Below, in pieces: positions 16,171 through 25,143 of a DNA stretch of 39,442 bases (the first letter of the stretch is position 1; every line of letters begins with the position of its first letter). Under the pieces are notes generated by a model, which worked only from the letters and a program-made list of their open reading frames with translations, had not been told where the DNA came from and did not search any database. Position numbers and translations under genes: made by a program. Source of the stretch: CAYQLT01 sp964418425 (GTDB taxonomy: Bacteria > Bacillota > Limnochordia > Limnochordales > Geochordaceae). The stretch covers positions 1 through 39,442 of the forward strand of contig CAYQLT010000024.1 of assembly GCA_964418425.1 (NCBI GenBank). The letters run 5' to 3'.

Positions 16171-16653
16171 ATGGAGATCGAGGCGGTGAGCCTGGAGAAA
16201 CCGGAGGGTGCCAACGTCATCCTCGGGCAGGCCCACTTCATCAAGAGCGTGGAGGACCTCTACGAGGCGATGGTCAATGCCGGTGGGGGCATCCGGTTCG
16301 CGGTCGCCTTCAACGAGGCTTCCGGCCCGTGCCTGGTGCGGTGGGCGGGCAACGACGACCGCCTCATCGAGCTGGCTCGCAAAAACGCCCTGGCCATCGG
16401 GGCAGGACATCTATTCGTGATCCTGATGGAGCAGGGCTACCCCATCAACGTGCTCAACGCCATCAAGCAGGTTCCGGAGGTGTGCCGCGTGTTCTGCGCC
16501 ACCGCCAACCCGGTTCAGGTGCTGGTGGCCATCACCGATCAGGGGCGGGGCGTGGTGGGGGTCGTGGACGGCTTCCCGCCCAAGGGCGTGGAGGGCGAGA
16601 AGGAGATCGCCGAGCGAAAGGAGCTTTTGCGGCGCATCGGGTACAAGCTGTGA
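16171..16653 (+). CDS. Adenosine-specific kinase family protein
   Basis: A 160-residue protein of the small adenosine-specific kinase family (PF04008), found mainly in archaea and in thermophilic or anaerobic bacteria and full-length here. Visible conserved stretches are ANVILGQAHFIKSVEDLYEA (about 14-33), GIRFAVAFNEASGPCLVRW (about 44-62), GAGHLFVILMEQGYPINVLN and CATANPVQVLVA (about 112-123). The family name rests on structural and biochemical work on archaeal members; activity here is inferred. ATG 16171 is chosen because GGAGAGGGG lies nine bases upstream. The alternative GTG at 16162 overlaps the DUF429 stop. It converges on the nuclease gene with 21 bases between. Confidence 0.9.
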   Translation: MEIEAVSLEKPEGANVILGQAHFIKSVEDLYEAMVNAGGGIRFAVAFNEASGPCLVRWAGNDDRLIELARKNALAIGAGHLFVILMEQGYPINVLNAIKQVPEVCRVFCATANPVQVLVAITDQGRGVVGVVDGFPPKGVEGEKEIAERKELLRRIGYKL

Positions 16654-16674
16654 CCATAGCGCCTCCACCGGCTC

Positions 16675-17286
16675 TCAGCGGCCCACGGGGGTCCAGTCGG
16701 GTTTGCGGCCCCAAAAGCCGCGGCGGTTGGCGCGGGCCTCGCGCTCCAGACGGACGAAAAGTTCGGCGTAGCGCACGTTGGGCGGGACGGTCATGGCCTG
16801 GGCGTAGCCCTGCTCCACCAGGTGGGCGTTGACAAATAACCCCTCCGTCCAGACGTAGGCCAAAAGCCGCCCGTACCGGTCGCGCTGCTGTACATCCAGG
16901 GCCAGCCGAACGGTGCGGCCCTCCACGAGGCGTTGGTTGACCCGGGCCGCCTCCCGTGCCATCTCGCGGATGGCGGGGTCGGGTGCGTCCAGCTCGGGCG
17001 TGTTGATGCCGATGTAACGGATGCGCCCCAGCCGGGCGCCCACGATGGTATCCCCGTCGATGACCCGTTCCACCCGGTCCACAAGCGTGGCCTCGGCCGG
17101 CGGGGGCTGCGGAAAGCTGTCCTTTGCGGGCAACCGCCGGGCGGCCTCGTAGCGGCTCCACCACAAGACGACGAAAAGCGCCAGCAGGGTGAGCGCTGCT
17201 ATCCCCGCAAGGCCCGGCGGTCTGGAGGTGCGGCCAGGGCGGGGGCGACGGCGATCCCGAAAGGGGCGCAGCGTCATCCGGCTCAT
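16675..17286 (-). CDS. Membrane-anchored staphylococcal-type nuclease (thermonuclease)
   Basis: Predicted secreted but membrane-tethered SNase-like nuclease, 203 residues. A basic N-terminus precedes one hydrophobic segment (GLAGIAALTLLALFVVLWW, about 25-43), a signal anchor. The SNase domain spans about 68-200 and holds VERVIDGDTIV (calcium-binding aspartate), RIRYIGINTPELD (catalytic arginine, aspartate-region and glutamate), DRYGRLLAYVW (second catalytic arginine), and AHLVEQGYAQA. It ends RRGFWGRKPDW. All residues matching the staphylococcal nuclease active site are present. The ATG at 17286 is preferred, with GGGAGGG eight bases upstream; a longer start at 17310 exists. Likely acts on DNA or RNA outside the membrane. 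Confidence 0.9.
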   Translation of the reverse strand: MSRMTLRPFRDRRRPRPGRTSRPPGLAGIAALTLLALFVVLWWSRYEAARRLPAKDSFPQPPPAEATLVDRVERVIDGDTIVGARLGRIRYIGINTPELDAPDPAIREMAREAARVNQRLVEGRTVRLALDVQQRDRYGRLLAYVWTEGLFVNAHLVEQGYAQAMTVPPNVRYAELFVRLEREARANRRGFWGRKPDWTPVGR

Positions 17287-17393
17287 CGCTGAGCCCTCCC
17301 GTCCCATCATACAACTGCCCGGGCCACCCCGAGCGGGGTCGGGGCACAGGGCCTTCCAGCGGGTGAGGCGAAAACAGCCCGGGTGGGGGTCAG

Positions 17394-19241
17394 GTGAAAG
17401 GGGATTTGAAGAAGGGGTTCGGAGACGGCGAGCAGCGGGCCGGTGGGCTGGCGGGTCCGGGAGCGGATGGGGTGTCCCGGGACTTTTTCGTCGCCTTCTT
17501 GCGCCGCAACGCGTGGCGCTATGGCGCGGGCGTCGCAGCCCTGGTGGCCATCGACGCGTTGCAGCTGGTCGTCCCGCGGGTTTTGGGAAGCCTCGCTGAC
17601 CTGTACAGCGAGGGGCGCCTCACGGCCGCCGACGCGGGCACAGCGGCCGCGCAGCTGGTGGGCCTTGGGGTGTTCATCGGGTTGGGGCGCTGGGCCTGGC
17701 GCCATTTCCTGCTGGGCGCCTCCAGGCACCTGGAGGCGGAGTTGCGACGTCACCTTTTCATGCACCTGCAACGCATGTCCGCAACCTACTTCGCGCGCCG
17801 GCGGGTTGGAGACCTGATGGCGCACCTCACCAACGACGTGCAGGCGGTGCGGATGGCGGCCGGGCAGGGCGTCGTGATCCTGGTGGATGCCGTCTTCATG
17901 ACCACGGCCGTGGCGGCGGTGATGGCGTTCAGTGTGGATGCGCGGCTTTTCGTACTGGCGGCGGGCCCCCTGCTGGTGGCCGCTGCGGGTCTGGTGGCGC
18001 TGGGCCGGAAGGTTCATCGGCGCTTCCGAGAGGTGCAAGAGGGTTTCAGCCGCCTTTGCGAGTTCGTGGAGGAGAACGTGAGCGGGATCCGGGTGGTGAA
18101 AGGGTTCGGGCGGGAGGACGTCCAGTGCGCTCGCTTCGACGAGTTGGCGCACGAGCAGCTGGGCCGGCAGATGCGCCTGACCCGGGTGTGGGCCCTGATG
18201 ACGCCCGTGAGCGAGACGGCGGTGGGTCTGGCCTTCGCCGCTTTGCTGGGCGTCGGCGGCGCCATGGTGCTGCAGGGGGTGGTTCGCCTGGGGGATTTCG
18301 TGGCCTTCACGAGCTACATCGGGCTTCTGGTCTGGCCGCTGACCGCCGTCGGATGGCTCATCAACATGATCCAGCGCGGGCGGGCATCCATGGAGCGCCT
18401 TCAGGCCCTGTTGCGAGAACCTCCCGACGTGCCGGAGCCGCCTTCGCCTGTGCGGCTGGCCCGCAGGACCCCGACCATCGAGGTGCGCCACCTCACCTTC
18501 ACCTATCCGGGAGCCCGAACGCCCGCCCTGGTGGACGTGAGCTTCGTGGTGCGACCGGGGGAGACGGTGGGGGTGGTGGGGCCCAGCGGCAGCGGCAAGA
18601 CCACGCTGGTGATGCTGCTTTTGAGGCTTTTGGACCCTCCCGACGGCACCATCTTCATCGACGGGCATGATATCCGCACCATCGCCCTGGAAGACTGGCG
18701 GGAACAGGTGGGCTACGTACCCCAGGACCCCTTCCTGTTTTCCGAGACCCTCGCCGACAACATCGCCTTCGGGCTGAACGGCGACGCGGCCCGGGACTCC
18801 ATCGGGGCCGTGGACGCGATCGTCCAGCGGGCTGCGCGGCTGGCCCACCTGGATGAGGACGTGCAGACCTTTGCCCAGGGGTACGCGTCGCTGGTGGGTG
18901 AGCGCGGCCTGGCCCTCTCGGGCGGGCAAAAGCAACGGGCCGCCCTCGCGAGGGCGGTGGCCAAGGATCCGGGGGTGCTTTTGCTGGACGATGCCCTCTC
19001 CTCGGTGGACGTGCAGACGGAACAGGCCATCTTGCGGGACCTGTACGGACTCCTGGCGGGCCGCAGCGCGCTGGTGGTGGCGCACCGCGTGTCGGTGGTA
19101 AAGGGGGCCCGGCGCATCCTGGTGCTCGACCGCGGCCGCCTGGTGGAACAGGGGTCCCATGAGGAACTGCTCGGGCGGGATGGACTGTATGCGCGCCTGT
19201 ACCGCCTGCAGCTTCTGGAATCCGAACTGGTGAACATGTGA
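17394..19241 (+). CDS. Heterodimeric ABC exporter, degenerate-site half (BmrC/TM287-like)
   Basis: ABC exporter half-transporter of 615 residues: about six membrane helices (residues 30-340) and a C-terminal ATPase domain (about 360-600). Walker A is GPSGSGKTT, the Q-loop GYVPQDPFLF, the signature LSGGQKQR, Walker B VLLLDDALSSVD and the switch VVAHR. The residue after Walker B is Asp instead of the catalytic Glu. In heterodimeric exporters such as BmrCD or TM287/288 this marks the subunit that builds the degenerate ATP site. The signature is canonical and would complete the active site formed with the partner. Start GTG with GGTGGGGGT upstream. The partner gene begins 10 bases downstream. The substrate is likely a hydrophobic drug or lipid, but unknown. 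Confidence 0.93.
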   Translation: MKGDLKKGFGDGEQRAGGLAGPGADGVSRDFFVAFLRRNAWRYGAGVAALVAIDALQLVVPRVLGSLADLYSEGRLTAADAGTAAAQLVGLGVFIGLGRWAWRHFLLGASRHLEAELRRHLFMHLQRMSATYFARRRVGDLMAHLTNDVQAVRMAAGQGVVILVDAVFMTTAVAAVMAFSVDARLFVLAAGPLLVAAAGLVALGRKVHRRFREVQEGFSRLCEFVEENVSGIRVVKGFGREDVQCARFDELAHEQLGRQMRLTRVWALMTPVSETAVGLAFAALLGVGGAMVLQGVVRLGDFVAFTSYIGLLVWPLTAVGWLINMIQRGRASMERLQALLREPPDVPEPPSPVRLARRTPTIEVRHLTFTYPGARTPALVDVSFVVRPGETVGVVGPSGSGKTTLVMLLLRLLDPPDGTIFIDGHDIRTIALEDWREQVGYVPQDPFLFSETLADNIAFGLNGDAARDSIGAVDAIVQRAARLAHLDEDVQTFAQGYASLVGERGLALSGGQKQRAALARAVAKDPGVLLLDDALSSVDVQTEQAILRDLYGLLAGRSALVVAHRVSVVKGARRILVLDRGRLVEQGSHEELLGRDGLYARLYRLQLLESELVNM

Positions 19242-19251
19242 GGCGAGGCCC

Positions 19252-21405
19252 GTGCCGGCTGCGGTGGACATCCACGCCGAGCAGACGCTGAAGCGGGGTG
19301 TGGACCTCCAGCTCCTGCGGCGTCTGGCCGGCTTTGCCAGGCCGCTGGCTGCTGAGCTGGCATTGGCGGCGGTGCTGGCCATGGGGGTGACCGCCGCGGA
19401 CCTGGCCAGGCCCTACCTGTTCAAGGTTGCCATCGACGACCACCTCCTGGCCTTCTCCTCCCCCATGGTGGACGTGACGGCGCTGGAGAGGGATGACCCG
19501 CTGCGACGACGGGGGCTTGAGCTGGCGGGAAGGGTGCTGGTGCGCGAGGGAGACCTCTCCCCCGCCGAGCAAGGCCGCGCGGCCGGTCTCCCCCGGCGGC
19601 AGGTTCTGCGGGTCGGGGACCAGGCCGTGCTGGTGGAGGGCCTGATCGGCGCCCATTCGGGACAGTGGCCGGCGGACCTGGCGGTGCTGCGGCCGCCGGA
19701 AGAGGGAGGGCGCCTGCAGGTGCGGGCCTCGGGCAGGCTCTGGGAGGGAGCCGCGCTGAGCCCCCGGGAATGGAACCGCCTGGTGGAGCCGGACCGCCGG
19801 CAGGTGGCGCGCCTGGCCCTGGCTCTTGTGGCGCTGACGGTGGCCTCCCAGGCTGTGGCCTACGCCCTGGGCTACCTCATGCAGTGGATCGCCCAGCGGG
19901 TGGTGCGGGAGATCCGCAGCCAGCTGTTTCGCCACACCGAAAGCCGTTCGATGGCCTTCTTCGACCGTCACCCGTCGGGGCGGCTGGTGACCCGGCTCAC
20001 CAACGACACCGAGGCGCTCAGCGAACTGTACAGCTCCGTCGCGGTGAACCTGGCGCGCGACCTGCTCCTGCTGGTCGGTGTGGTGGCCGCGATGGTCCGG
20101 CTGGATCCGGGCCTGGCCGGGGTGAGCCTGCTGGCGTTCCCGGTGGTGGGCGGGGCCAGCTGGCTGTTTCGGGTGAAGGCTCGGGAAGCCTACCGGGCGG
20201 TGCGCCTGCAGCTGGCCCGGGTGAACGCGTGGGTGGCGGAGAACCTGCACGGGATGTGGGTGGTGCGAGCCTTTGCCCGTGAGCTTCGGCAGTTGCGGCG
20301 CTTCGACCAGGAGAACCAGGCGCTGCTGCGGGCGTCCCTGCGGGAGCTGGGTGTGTTCGCCGTCTTCCGGCCCGTGGTGGACTTCCTGGGGACGGCGGCT
20401 GTGGCCCTGGTGCTGTGGTACGGCGGGAGGCGGGTGGCGGGCGGATGGCTGGAGGTGGGGGTGCTGTACGCGTTTGTGAGCTACGTGCGCCAGATGTTCC
20501 AGCCGGTGGGAGACCTGGCCGAGAAGTACAACCTGCTGCAGGCGGCCATGGCCTCGGCGGAGCGGATCTTTCAGATCCTCGACGACGACACCCGGCTTGT
20601 GGAGCCGGTGCGGGTGGGTTCGCTGGCACCCCGGGCCACGGGACGCATCGAGCTGGACGGGGTCTGGTTCGCATACCATGATCAGGAGTGGGTCCTGCGG
20701 GATGTCTCCTTTTGCGTGGAGCCCGGCGAGACCGTGGGGCTGGTGGGGGCCACGGGGGCGGGAAAGAGTTCCATCGTGAGCCTTCTGGCGAGGCTGTACG
20801 ATGTGCAGCGGGGTGCCGTTCGCATCGACGGCCTGGACGTGCGGGAGGTGCCGCTGGGATGGCTGCACCGCCAGGTGGCGGTGGTGATGCAGGAGCCGGT
20901 GCTCTTTTCGGGCACTGTCGCCTCCAACATCGCCTTCGGGGTGGACGGCGCCGATGAGACGATCGTCCGCCGGGCGGCACGCCGGGTGGGAGCGGACACC
21001 ATCATCGCCTCGCTGCCCGGCGGCTACGCCTACCGCGTCAGCGAGCGCGGCGCCGGGCTTTCGGCCGGCCAGCGCCAGCTCATCGCCCTGGCCCGGGCCG
21101 CGGCGGTGGATCCCCCGGTGCTGGTCCTGGATGAGGCCACCTCCAGCGTGGACAGCGAGACCGAAGCCCTCATCCAGGCTGCCCTGCGGCGGCTGGGGGA
21201 GCGGCGCACGGTGATCGTGGTGGCCCACCGGCTGGCGACGGTGCGGCATGCGGACCGGATCATCGTGTTGCACCGGGGAGAGGTGCGGGAGGTGGGCACC
21301 CACGAGGAGCTGGTGCGCGCAGGAGGGATATACGCCCGGCTGTGGCAGCTTCAGACCCTCGCCCTGACGGGCCAGCCGCTGAGCCTGCCCCAGGCCGGCG
21401 CCTGA
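19252..21405 (+). CDS. Heterodimeric ABC exporter, catalytic half with external insert (BmrD/TM288-like)
   Basis: Partner half-transporter, 717 residues. A first membrane helix (about 38-62) is followed by an insert of about 115 residues (about 66-180) before the second helix, placing an extra domain outside the cell, as known for BmrD-type subunits. The ATPase domain has Walker A GATGAGKSS, Walker B LVLDEATSSVD with the catalytic glutamate, and the switch VVAHR. The signature is LSAGQRQL rather than LSGGQ. The degenerate signature pairs with the Asp-containing subunit, so one ATP site is active and one is not. Start GTG with AGGCGAGG upstream. The gene ends shortly before the convergent liv operon. 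Together the pair would export hydrophobic compounds. Confidence 0.93.
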   Translation: MPAAVDIHAEQTLKRGVDLQLLRRLAGFARPLAAELALAAVLAMGVTAADLARPYLFKVAIDDHLLAFSSPMVDVTALERDDPLRRRGLELAGRVLVREGDLSPAEQGRAAGLPRRQVLRVGDQAVLVEGLIGAHSGQWPADLAVLRPPEEGGRLQVRASGRLWEGAALSPREWNRLVEPDRRQVARLALALVALTVASQAVAYALGYLMQWIAQRVVREIRSQLFRHTESRSMAFFDRHPSGRLVTRLTNDTEALSELYSSVAVNLARDLLLLVGVVAAMVRLDPGLAGVSLLAFPVVGGASWLFRVKAREAYRAVRLQLARVNAWVAENLHGMWVVRAFARELRQLRRFDQENQALLRASLRELGVFAVFRPVVDFLGTAAVALVLWYGGRRVAGGWLEVGVLYAFVSYVRQMFQPVGDLAEKYNLLQAAMASAERIFQILDDDTRLVEPVRVGSLAPRATGRIELDGVWFAYHDQEWVLRDVSFCVEPGETVGLVGATGAGKSSIVSLLARLYDVQRGAVRIDGLDVREVPLGWLHRQVAVVMQEPVLFSGTVASNIAFGVDGADETIVRRAARRVGADTIIASLPGGYAYRVSERGAGLSAGQRQLIALARAAAVDPPVLVLDEATSSVDSETEALIQAALRRLGERRTVIVVAHRLATVRHADRIIVLHRGEVREVGTHEELVRAGGIYARLWQLQTLALTGQPLSLPQAGA

Positions 21406-21459
21406 GCACAGGCACCGGCCCGCGCGACCTCGCCCCCGCGGCCCGGGCCATGCGCCTTT

Positions 21460-22185
21460 TCATGCGGCTCCCAGGTAAGCCTGCTGGACGCCGGGATGGC
21501 GGGCAAGCTCGGCTGCCGGGCCGGAGAGCACCACCCTGCCTGCCTCCAGCACGTATGCCCGGTTGGCGATCTGAAGCGCCATGCGGGCGTTTTGCTCCAC
21601 CAAGAGCAGGGTGGTTCCGCTTCGGTTGATATCCGTCAGGAGGCGAAAGATCTCGGCGACGAGCACCGGAGCCAGCCCCATGGATGGTTCGTCCAGCAGC
21701 ATGATCCGGGCCTGGCTCATCAAAGCCCGACCGATGGCCAGCATCTGCTGTTCGCCGCCCGAGAGGGTGCCCGCGCTCTGGCGGCGGCGTTCAAACAGCC
21801 GGGGCAGCAACTGGTACACCCGCTCCAGGTCCCGAGCCACCGCCCGCCGGTCTCGCCGGGTGTAGGCGGCCAGCAGCAGGTTTTCCAGCACCGTCAGGTT
21901 GGGGAAGACGGCCCGGCCCTCCGGGACGTGCGCCACGCCCATGGCGGTGATCCGGTGGGCGGGAAGGCGGGTCAGATCCTGCCCGTCCAGCAAGATCCGC
22001 CCGCGCACGGGACGAAGCAGGCCCGAAATGGTGCGCAGGGTCGTCGTCTTCCCCGCGCCGTTGGCCCCGATGAGCGCCACCACCTCCCCGGCCCGCACCT
22101 CCAGGGAGACGCCCCGCAGGGCCTGGATGTTGCCGTAGCGGACGTCAATCTCCTCCACCCGCAAAACGGCCGGCACCTCGCTCAC
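21460..22185 (-). CDS. livF: Branched-chain amino acid ABC transporter ATP-binding protein LivF
   Basis: Cytoplasmic ATPase of the LivF type, 241 residues, powering uptake together with LivG. Motifs are Walker A GANGAGKTT (about 43-51), the Q-loop region VPEGRAVFPNLTV, signature LSGGEQQML, Walker B IMLLDEPSMGLAP and the switch LLLVEQN. The PEGR segment before the signature is typical of LivF. The GTG start overlaps the livG stop by four bases (GTGA), so they are coupled; an in-frame extension further upstream would run into livG. It is the last gene of the operon and converges on the ABC exporter with 54 bases between. Confidence 0.95.
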   Translation of the reverse strand: MSEVPAVLRVEEIDVRYGNIQALRGVSLEVRAGEVVALIGANGAGKTTTLRTISGLLRPVRGRILLDGQDLTRLPAHRITAMGVAHVPEGRAVFPNLTVLENLLLAAYTRRDRRAVARDLERVYQLLPRLFERRRQSAGTLSGGEQQMLAIGRALMSQARIMLLDEPSMGLAPVLVAEIFRLLTDINRSGTTLLLVEQNARMALQIANRAYVLEAGRVVLSGPAAELARHPGVQQAYLGAA

Positions 22186-22982
22186 GGGCCATGCACCTCT
22201 TTGCCCAGGTAGGCCTCCAGCACCCGGGGATGGCGTCGCACCTCGTCCGGCGGGCCGTGCGCGATGGTCTCCCCGAAATCCAGGACCACGATGCGGGGGC
22301 ACAACTTCATGACCACCCGCATCTGGTGCTCGATGAGGATGATGGCCACCCCGAAGCGCCGGTGCACCTCGCCGATGAGTTCTCGCAGGCGATCCGCCTC
22401 CAGAGGGTTCATCCCCGCTGCCGGCTCGTCCAAAAGGAGAAGCCGGGGATGGGAAGCCAGCGCCCTGGCCATCTCCAGCCGCCGCTGGTCGCCATACGGG
22501 AGGCTGCCGGCCGGTTCCGACGCCCAGCGGGACAGCCCGAACTGGCGAAGCCGCTCAAGGGCCACCTCCGTCGCCTCATCTTCCTCCCGCCGGGCCCGGG
22601 CGAAGCCCAGCACCGCCTCCGCCAGCCCCGCGCGCTGGCGAGCGTAGTAGGCGATGCGAACGTTATCCAGCACCGACAGGCCTTTGAACAGCCGGATATT
22701 TTGGAAGGTGCGGGCGATACCCAGGGCGGCGATCTGAGACGGTCGAAGGCCGATGAGCGAGCGGCCCTGAAACCGGATCTGCCCCTCGTCCGGCCGGTAC
22801 ACGCCGGTGATGAGGTTGAAGACCGTCGTCTTGCCGGCGCCGTTGGGGCCTATCAGCCCCACCAGCTCGCCGTCGGCCAGCTCCAGGGAAAAGCCCGATA
22901 AGGCCCTCAGCCCGCCAAAGCGGATGCCGACACTGTTCATGGACAACAAGGCGGCGCCCAACGCCCGCAGTTCCTCCCCCAT
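22182..22982 (-). CDS. livG: Branched-chain amino acid ABC transporter ATP-binding protein LivG
   Basis: Cytoplasmic ATPase of the LivG type, 266 residues from the chosen ATG. Walker A is GPNGAGKTT, followed by IARTFQNIRLF at the Q-loop, signature LPYGDQRRL (LivG-type, in place of LSGGQ), Walker B LLLLDEPAAGMNP and switch IILIEHQM. The LPYGDQRR signature and DEPAAGMNP are both typical of LivG. The start is uncertain: ATG 22982 is taken, but a TTG seven codons in has GGGGGAGGA ten bases before it, and an upstream in-frame extension to 23057 is possible. livM ends 88 bases upstream. Confidence 0.94.
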   Translation of the reverse strand: MGEELRALGAALLSMNSVGIRFGGLRALSGFSLELADGELVGLIGPNGAGKTTVFNLITGVYRPDEGQIRFQGRSLIGLRPSQIAALGIARTFQNIRLFKGLSVLDNVRIAYYARQRAGLAEAVLGFARARREEDEATEVALERLRQFGLSRWASEPAGSLPYGDQRRLEMARALASHPRLLLLDEPAAGMNPLEADRLRELIGEVHRRFGVAIILIEHQMRVVMKLCPRIVVLDFGETIAHGPPDEVRRHPRVLEAYLGKEVHGP

Positions 22983-23070
22983 GCGCTTCCGGCGGGCCGT
23001 CCGTCGTTTGGCAGCGCACCCCGAAGCCAGGCCGTGGCGCCCCTCGGGGACGGCCACCGACCGGTCTGCC

Positions 23071-24237
23071 TCAGCCGGCCGGCGTGATGCCTGCCCCCGC
23101 TCCGGTGCCCGAAGCGTCCGATTGGGCTGCCCCTTGCAACCGCGCGGCCTGCCGGTATGCCCGTTCCCGGGTCGGGATAAACCCGCCGAACTCGCGATAG
23201 CCCAACAGCCCTCTGGGCCGCAGGATCATGAGCAGCACCAGCAGAAGCGGCGCCAGAACCCACCGCCAGACCCCCAGGAAGCGCAGCGCCTCCAGCAAGA
23301 GCGTGTAGATCGAAGCCCCCACCACGCTGCCTGCGAGACTGGCCACGCCGCCCAGGTAGAGCATCACCAGGATCTCGGTGGATTTGATGATGTCAAAGCT
23401 TCGGGGGTTGATGAACTGGACCAGGTGCGCATACAGACCGCCCGCGGCGCCCGCGAAGAACGCGGCCAGCAGGAAGGTCTGAACCTTGACCCGCCGGGTG
23501 TCCACCCCCACGATCTCGGCGGCCACCTCATCCTCCCGGATGGCGTTGGCCCCCCGGCCAAAGCGCGAGTAGACGAACCGGCTCAACACCCACAGCGTCA
23601 GCACAACCCACGCGTACACCCAGGCAGGTTGGGTGAGGCGCCCCATGCCCAAAAAGCCCCTCGGGCCCCCTATGGCCTCGATGTTTTCGATGGCGCTCTT
23701 CACGATCATGTTCAAGGCCAGGGTGACGATGGCCAGGTAGTCCCCCCGGGTGCGAAACGAGGGGATGGCAACCAAAAGGGCCACCAGAGAGGCCACGGCT
23801 CCTCCGGCCGCCACCGCCAGGGGAAACAGGAAAGGCCAGAGCGAACGGGGGACCCACCAGAGCATGACGATGGAAGAGGCGTAGGCGCCCGCCGCCATGA
23901 ACGCGGCATGGCCCACCGAGAATTCGCCCATGAAGCCGTTGACCAGGTTGAGGCTGGCCGTCAGCATGATGTTGATCCCGACGTACATGAGCACCTGAAG
24001 GTGGTACGGGTTGATGGAGCTGACCAGCGGCTGCACCGGCGCGGGGGTCAGGGCCCGGACCCCCGAGAGGACCAGCATGATCCACAGGCCGAAGACCAGC
24101 GTGGCGGGTCCGGCCAGCCGCCGCCACGTGGGGGCGGGCGGCGCCTGCCCCCACATCGCGCCCGGCCGCCCGGCTCCCACCGCGGCCGCCAGAGGTACGG
24201 CCCGGCCCGGCTCTTTGCCTACACCTTCTGTGCCCAT
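23071..24237 (-). CDS. livM: Branched-chain amino acid ABC transporter permease LivM
   Basis: Inner membrane permease of the LivM type, 388 residues, with about eight to ten hydrophobic helices. Diagnostic stretches are LNLVNGFMGEFSVGHAAFMA near residue 97, LAIVTLALNMIVK near residue 175, and the EAA-like cytoplasmic contact AIREDEVAAEIVGVDTRRVK near residue 240, which docks on the LivF/LivG ATPases. ILRPRGLLG near residue 345 is the family C-terminal landmark. It forms the pore with LivH. The start ATG overlaps the livH stop by 19 bases, indicating coupling. The long C-terminal tail (about 30 residues, small and polar) is variable in the family. Confidence 0.94.
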   Translation of the reverse strand: MGTEGVGKEPGRAVPLAAAVGAGRPGAMWGQAPPAPTWRRLAGPATLVFGLWIMLVLSGVRALTPAPVQPLVSSINPYHLQVLMYVGINIMLTASLNLVNGFMGEFSVGHAAFMAAGAYASSIVMLWWVPRSLWPFLFPLAVAAGGAVASLVALLVAIPSFRTRGDYLAIVTLALNMIVKSAIENIEAIGGPRGFLGMGRLTQPAWVYAWVVLTLWVLSRFVYSRFGRGANAIREDEVAAEIVGVDTRRVKVQTFLLAAFFAGAAGGLYAHLVQFINPRSFDIIKSTEILVMLYLGGVASLAGSVVGASIYTLLLEALRFLGVWRWVLAPLLLVLLMILRPRGLLGYREFGGFIPTRERAYRQAARLQGAAQSDASGTGAGAGITPAG

Positions 24238-25103
24238 ACCCGCCCCAGAAGCCCTGTCGGACGAAATACCAAAAGCGTGAGCAGCAGCGAAAAGGCCACG
24301 AAGTCCCGGTAGGTGGACGGCATGAAGGCTGCCACCAACACCTCCACCGCGGCCAGGATAAAGCCGCCGGCCATCGCACCCCGCACGTTGCCGATCCCTC
24401 CCACCACCGCCGCCACAAACGCCTTCCAGCCCACCAGCACGCCCATGTAGGGCTCGATGATGGGGTAGGCCAGGGTGGTGAGGATGCCGCCGGCGGCCGC
24501 CAGCGCCGACCCGAGCGCGAAGGTGAGGGAGATCACCCGGTCCACCGGGACGCCCATAAGGGGCAGGATGCTCATGTCCCAGGAGACGGCTCGCATGGCC
24601 ATTCCCCAGCGGCTGCGCCGGACCAGCAGGTCCAGGGCCACCATGAGCGCCACCGCCACGCCCCAGATGACCAGCTGGCTTCGGGCCACCGTGATCTCGG
24701 GACCCAGGGAGATGGGCTGAAAGGAGATCATGCGAGGCACAAGCCGCGGCTGAGCCCCTACGGTGGCCAGCACGAAGTGCTCCAGGAAAAGCCCCAGGCC
24801 CAGGGCGGTGATCACCGCCGAGACGCGCGGCGCATGGCGCAGGGGGCGGTAGGCGACGCGCTCGATGGTGACGCCCAGCGCGGCCGTCCCCAGCATGCTG
24901 AACAGGAGGGTGGGCACGAACGACCATTTCATCACGGCCGCACCGAAGAAGCCCAGAAACGCCCCCACCATGAAGATGTCACCGTGCGCGAAGTTGATCA
25001 GCCGCAGCACCCCGTACACCATGGAGTAACCCAGGGCGATGAGGGCGTACACGGAGCCCAGTTGCAGGGCGTTGATGACCTGCTGGACGAGGTATGCGGT
25101 CAA
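24219..25103 (-). CDS. livH: Branched-chain amino acid ABC transporter permease LivH
   Basis: Inner membrane permease of the LivH type, 294 residues and of normal length. Family marks are the N-terminal NALQLGSVYALIALGYSMVY, LINFAHGDIFMVGAFLG near residue 35, ITALGLGLFLEHF near residue 94, and the cytoplasmic loop followed by GVPVDRVISLTFALGSALAA near residue 183. MGVLVGWKAFVAAVVGGIGN near residue 220 and the C-terminal FRPTGLLGR complete the set. Pairs with LivM. The start is TTG, about ten bases after GTGAGG. The 124 bases separating it from livK hold the hairpin at 25144-25174. Confidence 0.94.
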   Translation of the reverse strand: MTAYLVQQVINALQLGSVYALIALGYSMVYGVLRLINFAHGDIFMVGAFLGFFGAAVMKWSFVPTLLFSMLGTAALGVTIERVAYRPLRHAPRVSAVITALGLGLFLEHFVLATVGAQPRLVPRMISFQPISLGPEITVARSQLVIWGVAVALMVALDLLVRRSRWGMAMRAVSWDMSILPLMGVPVDRVISLTFALGSALAAAGGILTTLAYPIIEPYMGVLVGWKAFVAAVVGGIGNVRGAMAGGFILAAVEVLVAAFMPSTYRDFVAFSLLLTLLVFRPTGLLGRVWAQKV

Positions 25104-25143
25104 GGCTGCGCAGCCTCACAAGCCGCGCCGCCGCCCGGCCCAT

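Noticed and set aside
18655..21303. An 882-codon minus-strand frame opposite the ABC exporter
   Set aside because: It lies antisense to clear Walker and signature motifs and shows no family of its own.
22185..22302. A 39-residue N-terminal extension of LivF
   Set aside because: It runs through the livG coding end. GTG 22185 forms the usual GTGA overlap with the livG stop and gives a normal LivF length.
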